The notes under the pieces are model-generated. The model did not search any database. It was not told where the DNA came from and saw only the letters and a list, made by a program, of their open reading frames with translations. A DNA stretch of 64,000 bases, from contig CAZLDS010000010.1 in the NCBI GenBank assembly GCA_964558395.1, positions 12,767 through 76,766 of the forward strand, given 5' to 3'. Source of the stretch: CSP1-5 sp964558395. Its GTDB lineage: Bacteria > Methylomirabilota > Methylomirabilia > Methylomirabilales > CSP1-5. A program made the position numbers and the translations under genes. Below are positions 60,978 to 64,000 of the stretch, piece by piece (position 1 is the stretch's first letter; the number at the start of each line of letters is the position of its first letter).

Positions 60978-61460
60978 GTGAAACCCTGGAATAACATATC
61001 CCTCCTGCCCTCCTGCAAAAGAGGCCTGCCCGGCCTCCTCCTGTCCGTTGTATTCACCTTCACCGTGAGCGTGGTCCCCCTGCATGCAGGGCCCCATAGA
61101 AACGTGGTCAACCTGCGCGGCGATCACGTCCTCGTCCCCGCGGAGGTCCCGCCCAAGCAGTCCTTCGTCTTCCAACGCCTGATTAGCGTTGACGGCCGGC
61201 TGATCGTGTTTCTCTATCGCGATCCCAGATTTCACCATGCAGTCGACTACTCGGAGACATACAATCTCCAGGGGGAGCTCTTGGAGATTGCCTGGTACCG
61301 GCCAGCCGACGGTCTTCAAAGAGCGCAGGACATTAATCTCGGGAATCCTGAGGCCACAGAACCCGCCCGAATTCTGGAAATCGTCCATGAGTTTCGTGAA
61401 CACGATCGGGGACCAGACGACGTAACCCAGGATGCAAGACTGTGGCTCGATTTCGAATAG
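60978..61460 (+). CDS. secreted hypothetical protein
   Basis: This 160-residue protein has a signal peptide (KRGLPGLLLSVVFTFTVSVVPLHA) and a mature part of beta strands (FVFQRLISVDGRLIVFLYRD, then SETYNLQGELLEIAW). GTG 60978 was chosen because GAGG lies 8 bases upstream. No named domain. A minus-strand frame over the same bases was judged a shadow because it lacks a signal and a ribosome site. Confidence 0.65.
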   Translation: MKPWNNISLLPSCKRGLPGLLLSVVFTFTVSVVPLHAGPHRNVVNLRGDHVLVPAEVPPKQSFVFQRLISVDGRLIVFLYRDPRFHHAVDYSETYNLQGELLEIAWYRPADGLQRAQDINLGNPEATEPARILEIVHEFREHDRGPDDVTQDARLWLDFE

Positions 61461-61520
61461 CCGACCCAGACTGCTCCGCGGTCATGTCGCAGACCCGATC
61501 TCTTTAAAATGGAGGGGGAT

Positions 61521-61796
61521 ATGAAGTGGTTGAAGACCCCAGACGAGCGCCGCTGCGAAACCTGCGGCGTGGTCGTCGAGCATTGGATTCTCTATCGGAA
61601 TGAAAGACACCAAGTCGCCGAGGCCACCTTCTGTCCGATCTGTTATCCCGATCTCAAGAGCGTATTTGAGGTCCCTGAGCGGGTGGGCACGCCGAGTGCC
61701 GGGGGGCTCCAATCCGCTGCGTCAGCGGAGCCTGAGGAAATCCCCGCATATCCATTCCTGTTTCCACCAAACTGGTCCCGCCACATCGCGAGTTGA
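61521..61796 (+). CDS. small zinc-ribbon-like protein
   Basis: This 91-residue protein has two CxxC pairs (CETCGVVV near residue 12 and CPICYPDL near 38), a classical rubredoxin/zinc-ribbon spacing. It ends in the tail SAEPEEIPAYPFLFPPN shared with sequence at 59456-59527. ATG 61521 has GGAGGGGG 2-8 bases upstream. Probable metal-binding accessory protein. Confidence 0.75.
   Translation: MKWLKTPDERRCETCGVVVEHWILYRNERHQVAEATFCPICYPDLKSVFEVPERVGTPSAGGLQSAASAEPEEIPAYPFLFPPNWSRHIAS
61725..61796 (+). repeat. 72-bp tail repeat, copy 2
   Basis: Ungapped match to 59456-59527 (about 81 percent). Here it forms the last 23 codons of the zinc-ribbon gene. Confidence 0.7.
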
Positions 61797-62036
61797 AAAC
61801 CCCTCCATAAGCTGCATGTGCTTTCGGGGATGCCCGCGGGTTCCCCGCCCTCCTTCTTTCCCCCCTGCTGTAGCACTCTGAGCGTGGAGGAGCAACCTTT
61901 TAATTTTATGAGTTGTCTAGAACACCCCCCCCTGATAGGCTCTGCTCGGCTGTGAAAGTGCCAGCCAAAAGCTCGCGGAGAATGAGAAGGTCCTTACTCT
62001 TTTCCGTTTCGGCAAGTGAACCATAAGGAGCAACGT

Positions 62037-62582
62037 ATGAGCCAAAACCCAGCGCCCCCTATGATGTCGAGCTGGCGGTATCACATTGGGCTCACCCTGT
62101 TCATCATCGGCAATGGCCTATGCTTGGGCGCTCCCCTCCTCCCCGTCTTCGGCGTGAATCTAGGTATCGTCGGCGGGGTCGTTGTTGCCGGAGAGGTCGC
62201 CGCGACATCCAGCATCTTCTTCCTTGGGAAAGAGGGATTCAAGTACTTGAAAAAGAAGCTTTTCAAGTTCTTGAAACCGACCGAGCGACCAATCAGCCGA
62301 GCGCGACACCGCGTGGGGGTCGGACTCCTGATCTTTAACGTCCTCAGCCTCTGGGCCGCGGTGACGTTAGTCCTCGTGGCCTACTCCCAGACGACCGTGG
62401 AGAATCCGTTTCCGATCGTGTTCGGATTGGACTTCGAACGGCAAGGCACGACGTTCCTTGCACTCTTCTTTGGCGGCGAGGCGGCCTTCATTGCGGCGAT
62501 TTATGTGCTGGGTGCGGAATGGTGGGAACGCTTCAAACAGCTCTTCCAGTACCACGGTGACCTACCGCAACCTGCGTCCTAG
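62037..62582 (+). CDS. four-helix membrane protein (transporter-suffix-like)
   Basis: This 181-residue protein has two hydrophobic pairs of helices separated by a basic segment (GKEGFKYLKKKLFKFLK). The first half (RYHIGLTLFIIGNGLCLG, then VVVAGEVAATSSIFFLGKEG) and the second (HRVGVGLLIFNVLSL, then FFGGEAAFIAAIYVLGAEW) look like copies of one unit, so it is an internal duplication. The unit resembles the small transporter suffix domain. AAGGAG lies 6 bases before ATG 62037. Confidence 0.7.
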   Translation: MSQNPAPPMMSSWRYHIGLTLFIIGNGLCLGAPLLPVFGVNLGIVGGVVVAGEVAATSSIFFLGKEGFKYLKKKLFKFLKPTERPISRARHRVGVGLLIFNVLSLWAAVTLVLVAYSQTTVENPFPIVFGLDFERQGTTFLALFFGGEAAFIAAIYVLGAEWWERFKQLFQYHGDLPQPAS

Positions 62583-62598
62583 TCGAGGCGGTCGCCGG

Positions 62599-62627
62599 AC
62601 TCTCCCTCATCGAGAGTAGTTCTTTTC
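62599..62627 (+). terminator. possible intrinsic terminator
   Basis: ACTCTC (62599-62604) with GAGAGT (62612-62617), followed by AGTTCTTTT, between the convergent stops at 62582 and 62640. Confidence 0.45.
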
Positions 62628-62639
62628 GAAATTGCCGCC

Positions 62640-63755
62640 TTACCCCCCGCGCGCCTGGCCGGATCCGATAAGTCTCACGGACACAAATCGATGGACGAGG
62701 CCCGCAAGGACTGACCCGATGAGAAAGATCACGATCAGTACGACCGCACGGCGAAAGGCATGGTCGCTGACCTCGATGACCTGAGGAAATATGGCCTTTC
62801 GCTCCGCCGCCACCCCCTCCAGCACCTGGTTTATCGCCGCGGTGCGCTCCTTTTCGATCTGGCCAGTCACTTGCCCCAACATCTTGGACACCTCAGCGAT
62901 CGTGGCGGTGCGCTGCTCGGTAATCAGCTCGGGCAGTTCCTCTGTCAACGTGGCCAATTGATGCATCGCCTTCGCGAGCGTACTGGTGTCGATCATGACC
63001 TGTTTTATCTCTGGGGCTTGGACGGCATCGAGCAACATCAGCCTGGTGGAAAGGCGCAGAATCCATGGCACTCTTTGGGCGTAGAACATGGCCCGCTCGG
63101 CCAGCATCCGAGTCTCGCTCACCTCGCGCGTCACCCCCTTGACACCGAGGAAACCGCCCCCCTCTTTCGCCTTCGCGAGCTCGGACTCCCCCACGATCGC
63201 GGCGAAGTCTCCGAAGCGCGTCGCCTCGACGAAGATCTGGTCTGGATTGCGCTCGCGCCACTTCCGGATCGAATCGCGCAACTCCTTTTGCTGCTGTGGT
63301 GTGAGTACCTTGGCGGCGATGGACCAGATCTCTGCCTCCTGCCTACGGAACACCTCGACCAATATCTTAGCCTCGTCGCCAAAGACCTCCGGAACCCAGT
63401 ATTCCTCAACTACGATTCGCGCCAGCGTCACCAGCACAACCATGTCCAGCAGGTTCGCCTCGGGGTCCGGACCGATCGCGATGTCCAGGGCGGATGAAAT
63501 GTAGGCGGCGCTGTTTTCGATGCCAGCGAGGCGGGCTTTAGGTGTCCGGAACCGCTCTTCGAGCTTAACGTAGGTCTCACCTATCCGGTCCGCGGAACTT
63601 CCGGAAAATCTCATGATCGCGTGCCGCAACTCTTCCTGCGTGATGCGACCTGAAGCGTCTTTCTCTTGCGCATAGGCTGATGCGCCAACGCGCAGAAGAA
63701 TCATGCATAACAGAAGCAATGGCCACAGGCCTCGACGAACCACCCTTATCGACAT
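62640..63755 (-). CDS. secreted/membrane-anchored helical hypothetical protein
   Basis: This 371-residue protein has a signal peptide (PLLLLCMILLRVGASAYAQ), a long mostly helical body and one C-terminal membrane segment (VVLIVIFLIGSVLAGLVH) before a short basic tail. Heptad-like stretches around residues 275-330 (LATLTEELPELITEQR, MLGQVTGQIEKERTAAINQV) suggest a coiled coil that could mediate assembly. GGAGGTGACC precedes ATG 63755. Function unknown; an envelope structural or signalling role is inferred from topology. Confidence 0.7.
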   Translation of the reverse strand: MSIRVVRRGLWPLLLLCMILLRVGASAYAQEKDASGRITQEELRHAIMRFSGSSADRIGETYVKLEERFRTPKARLAGIENSAAYISSALDIAIGPDPEANLLDMVVLVTLARIVVEEYWVPEVFGDEAKILVEVFRRQEAEIWSIAAKVLTPQQQKELRDSIRKWRERNPDQIFVEATRFGDFAAIVGESELAKAKEGGGFLGVKGVTREVSETRMLAERAMFYAQRVPWILRLSTRLMLLDAVQAPEIKQVMIDTSTLAKAMHQLATLTEELPELITEQRTATIAEVSKMLGQVTGQIEKERTAAINQVLEGVAAERKAIFPQVIEVSDHAFRRAVVLIVIFLIGSVLAGLVHRFVSVRLIGSGQARGG

Positions 63756-63936
63756 GACCGGTCACCTCCGCGAAATAGAGAGAGAAGGAGCACGCTGACA
63801 GCGGGCTGCTTATCCTGACTGTCGCCGCCTAGCCACCCGGATGGCTAACCGGAGTGCTTCCTCGCTCTTTTTTTGACCTAACCACACCCAACGCGGGGTC
63901 TTCCCCTCCTAGGCATCAGAACCTTCTTGTCGTGCG

Positions 63937-63965
63937 ATCATAGCACGCCGGAATCGACCCCCCAA
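63937..63965 (-). promoter_or_regulatory. extended -10 promoter for the helical membrane protein gene
   Basis: Minus strand TTGGGG (63965-63960), 17-base spacer and TATGAT (63942-63937) preceded by TGC, an extended -10. The leader would be about 175 bases, long enough to hold regulatory structure. Confidence 0.45.
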
Positions 63966-64000
63966 GCGGGTCGGGAGAAAACTTGCGATTCTTGGAAATT

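Noticed and set aside
60909..61403. Minus-strand gene opposite the secreted protein
   Set aside because: The plus-strand frame has a signal peptide and ribosome site; the minus frame has neither.

Overview
The window is a 64 kb stretch of GC-rich bacterial chromosome, probably from an uncultivated, free-living Gram-negative bacterium. It contains a 100-N scaffold gap at 1328-1427, so it is an assembled, likely metagenome-derived, sequence. The gene mix (twin-arginine periplasmic enzymes, an oligoendopeptidase F, a full-length Lhr helicase, a one-enzyme squalene synthase, many secreted small proteins) would fit a deep-branching phylum such as Methylomirabilota (NC10). No rRNA or other phylogenetic marker is present, so this placement is inference only. 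I saw no rRNA, tRNA, CRISPR array, insertion sequence or phage gene.

Region 1-28.5 kb is ordinary chromosome in short transcription units: secreted hydrolase, MarC, GlxA-type regulator, TPR protein, cupin, polyphosphate glucokinase, NmrA proteins, RRM protein, aldo/keto reductases, histone-like basic protein, membrane glycosyltransferases, diadenylate cyclase-YbbR fusion, Clp-fold protease, TatD, PepF, squalene synthase, DapA-like lyase. The outstanding gene is a thioredoxin/NHL-repeat protein at 14192-15676. The first cysteine position of its CxxC motif is an in-frame TGA, followed at the right distance by a SECIS-like hairpin, so it is very probably a selenoprotein. Several neighbours carry single-base lesions: a MarC gene broken at the gap, an isoprenylcysteine-methyltransferase-like gene with one frameshift, and a ParB-like gene with a stop and two frameshifts.

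Region 28.6-50.6 kb is a glycan locus, all on the minus strand. Read in transcription order it holds a glycoside hydrolase-glycosyltransferase fusion, an MsbA-type ABC exporter, a GT-B glycosyltransferase, a polysaccharide deacetylase, a second GT-B enzyme, a GT2 enzyme, a graveyard of gene fragments, a third GT-B enzyme, a GT8-GT2 fusion, another GT2, a sulfotransferase, glucose-1-phosphate cytidylyltransferase, a sugar epimerase/dehydratase, two C-methyltransferase-like proteins, a GT39 enzyme and fragments. Four of these enzymes (sulfotransferase, two GT2, GT8-GT2) end in the same module of about 100 residues although their catalytic domains are unrelated. The locus also shows tandem duplication with decay. 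A reasonable reading is synthesis and export of a branched-deoxysugar, possibly sulfated, glycoconjugate.

Region 50.8-64 kb returns to housekeeping and accessory genes: second DapA-like lyase, TenA-like protein, Lhr helicase, NAD(P)-binding protein, radical SAM protein, MBOAT-like acyltransferase, and small secreted or membrane proteins. A family of related hairpin-forming intergenic repeats flanks tenA and lhr.
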